Shown here: positions 1 to 5,002 of the stretch, piece after piece
Layout: every line of letters starts with the position of its first letter
How positions within the stretch are numbered: position 1 is the first letter of the stretch
Assembly: GCA_015711895.1 (NCBI GenBank)
Contig: MU158660.1
Location: forward strand, 613-5,614
Direction: 5' to 3'
Source: Candidatus Solincola tengchongensis
GTDB taxonomy: Bacteria > Actinomycetota > Geothermincolia > Geothermincolales > RBG-13-55-18
Length of the DNA: 5,002 bases
Made by a program: the position numbers and the translations under genes
Notes under the pieces: model-generated
What the model saw: only the letters and a program-made list of their open reading frames with translations
The model's database searches: none
What the model was told of the DNA's origin: nothing

Positions 1-1
1 G

Positions 2-874
2 GAGCCGCGGGAGCCCTGGGCCGGGGCCCGGGCCGGGGCTGACGGGGGGGGGTACGAGTTCGGCCTTCCGCGGGGGGTGGAGGGATACACGGTGGAGAGG
101 GGGAGGGGCGAGCGTTCCCTGGAGAACGTCCTCTACCGGCGTGCGCTCGAGGAGGGGGTGGAGGTCGTCCTGGGCAGGAGGTTCTCCAAGGATGAGCTTA
201 AGGCGCTGCCGCCCCGCACCATCTTGGCCACGGGCCTGGACCGTGAGGGTTTCGAGGCCCTAGATATCCCCTGCCGCCCCTTTTTCTGTCACCTGGCCAC
301 CGGCAAGGGCGACCCGTCGAGGCCGAGCGTGATAATCTACCTCGACCGTTTCACGAGGGAATTTGGTTATTATTTCCAGAAAGGGGAGGTGGCTGGGGCC
401 CTGGTCTTCGGCCTGCAGCGCCCGCTCACGGACGGGGAGAAGGAGAGGTTCAAGTCCCTTTTGGCCGCAAACGAAGGGATCGAGTTCGATGCCTGGCACG
501 ACCGAGTGGCTTCCTGGGCGGCCTGGCCGCTGGGTTCGTGGAGGGGGCCGCGCCTCTTCCACGAAGGACGCGTACTGGCTGGGACGCTGGCCGGCCTTGT
601 GAGCCCGGTGCTCCTCTTCGGGGTGAACGGGGCTCTGTTCTCCGGTAGAGTAGCCGCCCTCGCCGTGGAGGACCCCGACGGGGCGCGCAGGGAGTTCCGG
701 CGCCTGGCGCCCCTCTTCTGGCCGCAGTTCCTGTTCCGTAAGCTGCGCGAGTACCTCCCTCATTCCGTCCTCAAGACGCTCACCAGGCTCATCCTCTCCA
801 CCTACGATCCGGATAACTTCCCTTACGCCATGCTCTTCGTGCTCCTACCGCCCGGATACCGCCGCGCCCGCTGA
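2..874 (+). CDS. FAD-dependent oxidoreductase, geranylgeranyl-reductase-like (C-terminal part, 5' end off window)
   Basis: The frame is open from the left edge to the TGA at 872-874, giving 290 residues without a natural start. The GTG at 77 is only the first start-like codon in the window, because similar sequence continues upstream of it. Numbering from the edge, residues 37-60 (GERSLENVLYRRALEEGVEV, then VLGR) match the helix and strand where GG-reductase-type flavoproteins prepare the second half of the FAD site. PRTILATG (about 71-78) is the usual 'cannot/does return to dinucleotide' strand ending in ATG. Residues 192-219 (LAGTLAGLVSPVLLFGVNGA, then LFSGRVAA) correspond to the conserved GDAAG..P..GEGI..A..SG..AA segment that contacts the FAD pyrophosphate and ribityl chain. 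The GxGxxG Rossmann motif must lie upstream of the window. The usual GD of that segment reads AG here. The tail (about 235-290) is basic, then hydrophobic, as in enzymes acting on lipid or isoprenoid substrates. The substrate is not readable. An electron-transfer or monooxygenase role is equally possible. Confidence 0.72.
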   Translation, partial: EPREPWAGARAGADGGGYEFGLPRGVEGYTVERGRGERSLENVLYRRALEEGVEVVLGRRFSKDELKALPPRTILATGLDREGFEALDIPCRPFFCHLATGKGDPSRPSVIIYLDRFTREFGYYFQKGEVAGALVFGLQRPLTDGEKERFKSLLAANEGIEFDAWHDRVASWAAWPLGSWRGPRLFHEGRVLAGTLAGLVSPVLLFGVNGALFSGRVAALAVEDPDGARREFRRLAPLFWPQFLFRKLREYLPHSVLKTLTRLILSTYDPDNFPYAMLFVLLPPGYRRAR

Positions 875-906
875 GTTCTGAAGCCGACGTTCTTGGAGGG
901 TTGTGC

Positions 907-984
907 ATGAGGGAATATATCCCGCATCATACTCCACGGAAGATCGGGATGCTAATCATGGAGTCGGAAAAGGGGGCGGTTTAG
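907..984 (+). CDS. possible 25-residue mini-ORF
   Basis: An ATG at 907 lies 6 nt after GGAGGG (895-900). It opens a 25-codon frame, MREYIPHHTPRKIGMLIMES then EKGAV, ending in TAG at 982-984. It begins 32 nt after the oxidoreductase stop, so it could be translated from the same transcript. The peptide has no recognisable domain, membrane segment or signal. The only support is the well-placed ribosome-binding site. It may be a chance frame in an intergenic region. Confidence 0.18.
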   Translation: MREYIPHHTPRKIGMLIMESEKGAV

Positions 985-1048
985 TCGAGCTCCCTCTCCT
1001 CCTCCCCGGCATAATTTATTTTCAAGGCGTTTTCGTGCTTTCCGCGCC

Positions 1049-1098
1049 CCTCAAAGCGGCCGAACCCGCGCACTCCATTTGAGGCCTTTTTCTTTTTT
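1049..1098 (+). terminator. possible Rho-independent terminator after the oxidoreductase transcript
   Basis: CCTCAAA (1049-1055) pairs perfectly with TTTGAGG (1078-1084). The 22-nt interior can form a small GCGG/CCGC stem (1056-1059 with 1066-1069). The arm is followed by CC and an almost pure T tract, TTTTTCTTTTTT (1087-1098). That is the arrangement of an intrinsic terminator reading rightward, 175 nt after the oxidoreductase stop. The long loop and 7-bp outer stem make it weaker than a textbook case. The same bases on the other strand encode a Lys/Arg-rich frame, so the T tract could have another origin. Confidence 0.4.
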
Positions 1099-1322
1099 CA
1101 ACAAACACCTCCATGCCCTTCTCTACCTTATCTTGGAAGTATATTCCGTTTCTGACACGGGGTTTTTCTTGAAAATGCCGTGCAGAACGCCGGAGGGAGC
1201 ATGGGCCAAAGCCGGTTTACAGATAAGAGTACAGAGGGTTCACGTCCTCCGGAACATGGATATCCTGACCGTGATCGCCATGGCCATTATCGGTTCATTG
1301 CGAGAGGAACGCGAAATGAAGA

Positions 1323-1343
1323 AGGCCCGGGTACCCCGGGCCT
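1323..1343 (-). terminator. Rho-independent terminator of the rubrerythrin gene
   Basis: AGGCCCGGG (1323-1331) and CCCGGGCCT (1335-1343) form a perfect 9-bp, almost all-G/C stem with a 3-nt loop. On the minus strand the stem is followed by TTCTTCATTTCG, a moderately T-rich tail. It begins 24 nt after the rubrerythrin stop codon. On the + strand the sequence after the stem is not T-rich, so it should act in the leftward direction only. Confidence 0.72.
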
Positions 1344-1367
1344 CGCCTGTTGTTCGAGGCTGGAGGA

Positions 1368-1859
1368 TCAGTCGACCTTCTTGAACATCTTCCGGGGAGC
1401 GCCGCAGATGGGGCACTTCTCGGGGGCCTCCCTCTCCACGGTGTTCCCGCACACCTGGCAGACGTAATAGTCCACCTCCTCGTTCTTACCCAGATTGTCC
1501 AGGGCCTTCTGGTAGAGACCGGCGTGGATCTCCTCCACGGCGTTGGCGTTGGCGAAGGACATGTAGGCGGCGTCGTTGCCCTCCGCCTTGGCCTCCTCCA
1601 TCATCCCGGGGTACATGGAGCGGAACTCCGCCGTCTCTCCCTCGATGGCCTGGCGCAGGTTCTCCTCCGTGGAGCCGATGCCCCCCATGACCCGCAGGTG
1701 GGCAAGGGCATGCACCGTCTCCGCCTCCGCGGCGGCGCGGAAGAGTTTGGCCACCTGTGCGTAGCCTTCCTCCTCGGCCTTCCTGGCGAAGGCCAGGTAC
1801 TTGCGGTTGGCCTGGGATTCCCCGGCGAAGGCCTCCTTGAGGTTGTCCATGGTGCTCAT
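1368..1859 (-). CDS. rbr: rubrerythrin (non-haem diiron peroxidase with rubredoxin-like tail)
   Basis: This is a complete 163-residue protein. Rubrerythrins reduce hydrogen peroxide in the cytoplasm of anaerobes and microaerophiles, taking electrons from NAD(P)H through rubredoxin-type carriers. Residues 1-123 are the ferritin-like four-helix bundle. The expected iron ligands are visible: E14 in GESQANRKY, E47 and H50 in EAETVH, E75 and E78 in EGETAEF, and E109 with H112 in EEIH. Residues 131-163 are the rubredoxin-like knuckle pair CQVC (134-137) and CPIC (149-152), which bind one Fe(SCys)4 site. The length is usual for the short rubrerythrin class. I chose the ATG at 1859 because AAGGAGG lies 6 nt before it and the family starts about here. 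A TTG at 1886 would add nine residues and has its own AAGGAGG. The gene has an upstream promoter and a downstream hairpin, so it looks monocistronic. No PerR operator is evident. Confidence 0.97.
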   Translation of the reverse strand: MSTMDNLKEAFAGESQANRKYLAFARKAEEEGYAQVAKLFRAAAEAETVHALAHLRVMGGIGSTEENLRQAIEGETAEFRSMYPGMMEEAKAEGNDAAYMSFANANAVEEIHAGLYQKALDNLGKNEEVDYYVCQVCGNTVEREAPEKCPICGAPRKMFKKVD

Positions 1860-1865
1860 GACCTT

Positions 1866-1872
1866 CCTCCTT
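1866..1872 (-). promoter_or_regulatory. ribosome-binding site of rubrerythrin (chosen start)
   Basis: On the minus strand AAGGAGG stands 6 nt before the ATG at 1859, which is a near-ideal Shine-Dalgarno sequence. This decides the start in favour of the 163-residue form. Confidence 0.85.
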
Positions 1873-1894
1873 GTATCTCGGTACAACTTTCCGT

Positions 1895-1901
1895 CCTCCT
1901 T
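1895..1901 (-). promoter_or_regulatory. second Shine-Dalgarno sequence before an in-frame TTG
   Basis: A second identical AAGGAGG lies 8 nt upstream of a TTG (1884-1886) that is in frame with rubrerythrin. Use of this start would add MYRDTRRKV, a basic nine-residue extension. The family does not normally have one. Whether it is used, or only helps to load ribosomes, cannot be told from sequence. Confidence 0.45.
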
Positions 1902-1978
1902 GAGGGCGTTTCCCTATAATCGGTGAGCGCGCCCGACGACCTTCTTTCGCATCCGTAATGTTCCCAGCGGAGGACGAA

Positions 1979-2008
1979 AATATACAAGCAGGAGCGCAAG
2001 CTGTTCAA
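1979..2008 (-). promoter_or_regulatory. sigma70-like promoter for rubrerythrin
   Basis: On the minus strand TTGAAC (2003-2008) is followed after 18 nt by TATATT (1979-1984). The -35 element matches consensus at four positions and the -10 element at five. Transcription would start near 1972, giving a leader of about 110 nt before the ATG. It lies in the 203-bp gap after the large upstream gene, as expected if rubrerythrin is transcribed separately. A second -10-like ATTATA (1915-1920, minus strand) has no convincing -35. Confidence 0.45.
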
Positions 2009-2062
2009 CCATGATGTGGCTCATACGGGCTTGCCTCGTGCCGCATGAACGCCGGCTCGCCG

Positions 2063-5002
2063 CTAGACGGACCCCTTGAAGGCCACTAAGCCGTCGAGGT
2101 TCCCCCAGCCCGATCCTCCCACCGCCCATATATGGGTGGAGTCCAGGATGTCGATGTCGTTTATGTCTCCCTTGTAGGTGTCGTCGGGGTACTGCACCTC
2201 CCAGTCGGAACCGTTCCAGTAATGGATCACCCCATACCACCTACCCGTCCAGACGCTGTTGGGGGCCAGCCCGGCCACGCAGAGCAGGCCTTCGGTCCAG
2301 CCGGTCATGATGGTGCTCCACGAAGTCCCGTTAAAGTAATAGAGGTCCACACCCATGACCCACACGTTGTTCGCGTCCTTCACCCAGACGTCGGTGAGGT
2401 CGTCGGCGGTGACCCCGGTCACCTTGCTCCACGTGGAACCGTTGTAGTGGAGGATGGTCCCGTCGTCGCCCACTGCCCAGACGTTGTTCGTGCCCGTTCC
2501 CTCCACGCTGCGCAGGTTGGCCGTGGTGCCGCTCTCCTGGTGGGTCCAGTAGGTGCCGTTCCAGTAAACTATGCTCCCCAGTTCCCCCACCGCCCAGACG
2601 TGGGAGGAGTCGGCGGCGTACACGCCATAGAGGTGGTGGCCCTCCTGTCCGCTGTCCTGCTCCTTCCAGGAGATGCCGTCGTAATAGAGCAGGATGCCCT
2701 GGTAACCCACCGCCCACACCCGGTTGGCGGCCGCCGCGCTGACGTCGTAGAGGGCGTTCGTGGTCCCGGAGTTCTGGCTGGTCCACGAGGTGCCGTTGTA
2801 GCGGAGGATGGTTCCTCCGGCACCCACCGCCCAGACGGCGGTGGAGTTCAGTGCGTCAACGCCGTAGAGGGATTTGACGCCCGAGAGCTGCGTCTGCCAG
2901 CCTCCGGCGGACCCCCCTCCGCCGCCTCCGGTCACGGTGAAGGGCTTTCCGTTGGAGGTCATCTTGATGGTGACGGGACCCCACTTGTGGAAGATGTGAG
3001 TGACCTTGACCTCCACGGTTCCCGTGACGCCCGCCGGGACCCTGCACTTGATCGTGTTGTCGGACCACGAGGTGTATTCCTCCGCTCTCACGTCCCCGAA
3101 CTTCACGAAAGAGTCGTTCTCCCGGGAGGTTCCGAAGCCCGCGCCGTTGACGGTCACCGTCGCGCCCACCGGCCCGCTTTCTGGAGATAGGGACGTGATG
3201 TGCACCGAGTTGGCCAGGAGCATCTCCCAGCGCAGGGCTCCGTCCCACTTGACGTCGAAGAGCTCCAGGGACCAGCTCCACTCGTAAGTGCCCAGCCAGC
3301 CCACGTCGGCCTCGAATTCCAGCTCCACCCCCGCCTTGACCCCGATGTCCAGCTCCACGCCAACGAAGACCTTCCACAGCGGGAGCTTGGCGGTGTCGAG
3401 CTCCATGCGCACGTAGGGTTCCAGGTTGATATATGGCCCGCACACGCCGTAGAGCTTGATGCCGAACTGGGGGCCGGCGTAGACCTTCACGTCGGCGTCG
3501 ATGCTCCCCGTGGGAGGCGTCCAGTCGAAAGAGAAGTCCTTTCCCGTGCTCGGCGTCCAATTCGTCCCGTCGTAGGAGGCGCCGGCGTAGACGCTTCCCT
3601 TCTGGACGGCTCCGAAGGAGATGCCTGCGGAAACGCTGCCGTCCACCCCCACGTGCACCTCGATGTACGGGACCAGGACCACGGGCACGGGACCGATCTG
3701 GACGTCTATGGGGGCGAACTCGTGCTCCACCACGGATTCCTCGTAATCCAGGTCCGATGTGACGGAGGCCGACCCCTGGATCTCCACCTCCTCGGAGACG
3801 GTGACCCCGAAGTCCACGCTCTTCAGGTCCACCTCCGGGAGGACGTCCCCACCCAGGAGGTCGTCCAGCGATGGCCAGGTGACGTCGATGTCCACGTTGA
3901 ACTCGGCCGTGAAGCTCAGCGAGGCGTGGCCGTTCAGGAGAAGGTAGTTGGTATCGTCTCCCAGCTTGAGGTTGTTGAAGTCATAATTGAAGGTGAGGTC
4001 CATGGAGGCGGCGTCACGGAAGGCGCCCGGCTCCGCCTCGCCCCCGGGCCTGAATTCAACGCCTTCAGCCAGGATGCGGGTGGAAGCGAGCTGTGCGGGC
4101 ACAAGGTCAGTGTAGTTGATGATGTGACCCCTCCATATGGCCTCTTCCAGGGAGGCCTCCACCGTCTCCAGTATCACCTGCCCACCTGCCCGGTTCACAC
4201 CGGCTACCTTCTGCAGCATGCCGTAAGGGGTCTTGGAGGTGATGCCGCTGACGATGACGTCTCCGATTTCGACATCCTGCAGGGCCCCCACGTCGGCGTC
4301 GAAGGTGAGCACCAACCTCTTTCCGTCTCCGGACTTGGAGGCCCCCGAGAGATGGCCTAATTCGGCCTCTCCGAGCACCTTCGTGGTGTCGGGGATGATG
4401 GGCGGCTCGTATAGGGAGCCGATGGAGCAGTGCCCGTCGTCCCTGCCCATATAGCTGAAATACATGGCCCTCTCCACCACCACCAGCCCGCTCGCAGTGA
4501 CCTTGGTGGACACGTCGGTGGAGGAGAGCCCGGGCAGCGCGTCCAGGAGGACGGAGCGTCGCGACCCGCCGGTGATGTCGAACTCCAGCGGCGGGGCGGA
4601 GTGCCCGGGCGGGAGCTGGAAGTCGAACCTCACGTGCTTGGTCTCCTGCCCGGGGTCCTGGACCAGGACGTAGGTATCGAATTGGCCCCCCGTATAGCCT
4701 TCCGCCAGGTACCAGACAGCAGAGGGAAAATCCGTTCCTATGGATACATGCCCTCCGCGCTTACCCTGGTACTCGAAGTACATAGCCCGCTCTGCCACTA
4801 CTGAGACCGTGGACTCGACGGTGGTGGAGACGTCGGTGCTGCTCAGGCCGGGAAGCGAATCCAGTTGGACCGATCTGCGGGTCCCCGCCGGGAGGTCGAA
4901 CTCGTAGTCGGGAGCGGAATGCCCCGGCGGGAGCTGGAACTTGAGGGTCACGTGGGCGGAGGTCTCCCCGGGGTTCTGCACCAGGACGTAGGTGTCGAAC
5001 TC
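2063..5002 (-). CDS. large, probably exported mosaic protein: DUF5719-like repeats, beta-rich region, IPT/TIG domain, seven-bladed beta-propeller (5' end off window)
   Basis: The frame is open from the right edge to the TAG at 2063-2065, giving 979 residues. The start and any signal peptide lie beyond the window, because the GTG near 4981 falls inside a repeat. Numbered from the edge, residues 1-89 and 95-200 are two copies of a 106-residue repeat with FDTYVLVQ(N/D)PG, QLPPGHSAP, LPGLSSTDVST, ERAMYF and GH.SIG. Residues 201-598 are a beta-rich region of acidic and aromatic strands that I cannot assign. Its first part (LVLTFDADV..L.DVEIGDVIVSG, then TPYGMLQKV) recalls segments in other large secreted bacterial proteins. 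Residues 600-692 form an IPT/TIG immunoglobulin-like domain (ITSLSPESGPVGATVTVNGAG, with FG, W and IKCRVP). Six glycines (692-697) make a hinge, and residues 701-979 are seven propeller blades. Only four cysteines are present. There is no LPXTG motif or C-terminal membrane helix. The architecture suggests an extracellular binding or surface protein. The ligand is unknown. Confidence 0.9.
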   Translation of the reverse strand, partial: EFDTYVLVQNPGETSAHVTLKFQLPPGHSAPDYEFDLPAGTRRSVQLDSLPGLSSTDVSTTVESTVSVVAERAMYFEYQGKRGGHVSIGTDFPSAVWYLAEGYTGGQFDTYVLVQDPGQETKHVRFDFQLPPGHSAPPLEFDITGGSRRSVLLDALPGLSSTDVSTKVTASGLVVVERAMYFSYMGRDDGHCSIGSLYEPPIIPDTTKVLGEAELGHLSGASKSGDGKRLVLTFDADVGALQDVEIGDVIVSGITSKTPYGMLQKVAGVNRAGGQVILETVEASLEEAIWRGHIINYTDLVPAQLASTRILAEGVEFRPGGEAEPGAFRDAASMDLTFNYDFNNLKLGDDTNYLLLNGHASLSFTAEFNVDIDVTWPSLDDLLGGDVLPEVDLKSVDFGVTVSEEVEIQGSASVTSDLDYEESVVEHEFAPIDVQIGPVPVVLVPYIEVHVGVDGSVSAGISFGAVQKGSVYAGASYDGTNWTPSTGKDFSFDWTPPTGSIDADVKVYAGPQFGIKLYGVCGPYINLEPYVRMELDTAKLPLWKVFVGVELDIGVKAGVELEFEADVGWLGTYEWSWSLELFDVKWDGALRWEMLLANSVHITSLSPESGPVGATVTVNGAGFGTSRENDSFVKFGDVRAEEYTSWSDNTIKCRVPAGVTGTVEVKVTHIFHKWGPVTIKMTSNGKPFTVTGGGGGGSAGGWQTQLSGVKSLYGVDALNSTAVWAVGAGGTILRYNGTSWTSQNSGTTNALYDVSAAAANRVWAVGYQGILLYYDGISWKEQDSGQEGHHLYGVYAADSSHVWAVGELGSIVYWNGTYWTHQESGTTANLRSVEGTGTNNVWAVGDDGTILHYNGSTWSKVTGVTADDLTDVWVKDANNVWVMGVDLYYFNGTSWSTIMTGWTEGLLCVAGLAPNSVWTGRWYGVIHYWNGSDWEVQYPDDTYKGDINDIDILDSTHIWAVGGSGWGNLDGLVAFKGSV
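2066..2902 (-). repeat. seven-bladed beta-propeller repeats (WAVG type)
   Basis: This codes for residues 701-979. Seven units follow the pattern L..V......VWAVG..G.I..Y(N/D)G..W..Q.SGT. The key tryptophans are at 724, 763, 803, 842, 881, 918 and 959, spaced 39, 40, 39, 39, 37 and 41 residues apart. Blades 1-4 are the most regular. Blade 5 reads VWVMG and blade 6 VWTGR. Blade 7 stops after VAFKGSV and lacks its last strand. That strand is probably supplied by GWQTQLSG at the start of the domain, the usual closure of a ring propeller. At DNA level the WAVG codons recur as a cccaccgcccagacg-like motif about every 117-121 nt. Confidence 0.85.
2927..3205 (-). other. IPT/TIG domain within the large protein
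   Basis: This codes for residues 600-692. The hallmark opening ITSLSPESGPVGATVTVNGA, followed by GFG, a V.FGDV strand, SWSDNTIKCRVP and a final V.V strand, is diagnostic of the IPT/TIG immunoglobulin-like fold. In bacteria this fold usually acts as a spacer or binding module in extracellular proteins. A Gly6 run follows at once and separates it from the propeller. Confidence 0.85.
4403..4999 (-). repeat. two tandem 318-nt coding repeats (DUF5719-like, 106 residues each)
   Basis: The frame of the large gene repeats with a period of 318 nt. For example, the stretch beginning gcgga at 4596 recurs at 4914 with nearly the same bases through the GGGAGCTGGAA segment. The first unit in reading direction (4682-4999) starts before the window, so at least one more WYLAEG-type boundary lies to the right. 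The encoded units differ at scattered positions (for example VQNPGETSAH against VQDPGQETKH). They are therefore an established protein repeat and not a recent exact duplication. I assign DUF5719 from memory of the consensus. Confidence 0.75.

Larger units (their letters stand above)
875..1322. other. convergent intergenic region, mostly unassigned
   Basis: About 450 bp lie between the ends of two convergent genes. The composition is visibly less GC-rich than in the genes, with AT-rich stretches near 1010-1025 and 1085-1100. Apart from the mini-ORF and the possible terminator listed separately, I see no gene that I would call. Frames crossing it on the + strand (for example from 1079 and from 1180) run straight into the rubrerythrin terminator and the antisense of rubrerythrin, and have no ribosome-binding site. 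A 7-bp inverted repeat, CCGGAGG (1190-1196) with CCTCCGG (1246-1252), encloses a small GGC/GCC hairpin. Its arms do not build a tRNA cloverleaf. A minus-strand frame ending at 1022 is discussed as a possible gene remnant. Confidence 0.6.

Noticed and set aside
1190..1260. tRNA-like sequence (GGGTTCACGTCC near 1238-1249)
   Set aside because: It looks like a T-loop, but the flanking bases do not form a 5-bp T stem followed by a matching acceptor arm, and there is no anticodon arm.
1079..1384. + strand frame of 101 residues, including a hydrophobic MDILTVIAMAIIGSL segment
   Set aside because: It has no ribosome-binding site before either possible start. It overlaps the T tract and runs through the rubrerythrin terminator and into rubrerythrin on the opposite strand.
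1350..1919. + strand open frame of 189 residues
   Set aside because: It is the antisense shadow of rubrerythrin, whose iron-binding motifs leave no doubt about the strand.
1915..1920. Perfect TATAAT on the + strand
   Set aside because: There is no -35 element at the right distance (a TTGAGG lies only 9 nt upstream) and no + strand gene downstream.
2022..2047. Imperfect hairpin after the large gene (CATACGGGC with GCCGCATG)
   Set aside because: The stem has a mismatch and a bulge, and no T tract follows on the minus strand, so I do not call it a terminator.
1914..2240. Minus-strand frame of 108 residues
   Set aside because: It overlaps the C-terminal end of the large gene in another frame and covers the rubrerythrin promoter. 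Its product is Arg/Gly/Leu-rich with no domain.
2132..3190. Long + strand open frame of 352 residues
   Set aside because: It is antisense to the propeller and IPT/TIG region. Its product is Val/His/Gly/Pro-rich with no domain, as expected for the reverse frame of GC-rich coding DNA.
3200..4360. Long + strand open frame of 386 residues
   Set aside because: It is antisense to the beta-rich region of the large gene. It has no recognisable domain, and the opposite strand has clear repeats and domains.

Overview
This is a GC-rich bacterial window with three recognisable protein-coding genes. Two of them run off the window edges. Rubrerythrin is typical of anaerobes or microaerophiles. The large right-hand gene carries repeats of the type WYLAEG...FDTYVLVQ(N/D)PG...ERAMYF.Y.G, which I associate with secreted proteins of deep-branching, high-GC Actinomycetota and some neighbouring phyla (DUF5719-like). 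An anaerobic actinobacterial lineage is therefore my best guess, but nothing in the window proves it.

Layout. (1) Positions 2-874, + strand: the C-terminal part of an FAD-dependent oxidoreductase related to the geranylgeranyl-reductase/flavin-monooxygenase superfamily. Its N-terminal dinucleotide-binding half lies off the left edge. (2) Positions 875-1367: a convergent intergenic region of about 490 bp, lower in GC than its surroundings. It holds a possible 25-residue mini-ORF, a possible intrinsic terminator for the + strand, a minus-strand stretch that faintly resembles a crotonase C-terminus, and a clear terminator hairpin for the minus-strand rubrerythrin. (3) Positions 1368-1859, - strand: a complete 163-residue rubrerythrin with two Shine-Dalgarno/start combinations and a sigma70-like promoter in the 203 bp upstream. 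(4) Positions 2063-5002, - strand: the C-terminal 979 residues of a large, probably exported mosaic protein. In order it has two 106-residue repeats, a beta-rich region of about 400 residues that I cannot assign, an IPT/TIG domain, a Gly6 hinge and a seven-bladed beta-propeller that ends exactly at the stop codon.

The three genes show no obvious common pathway. Rubrerythrin appears to be its own transcription unit, with a promoter upstream and a terminator downstream. The large protein is probably displayed or secreted. The most interesting object is that protein, whose architecture is clear but whose central region is unassigned. I found no RNA gene, CRISPR array, insertion sequence or phage feature.
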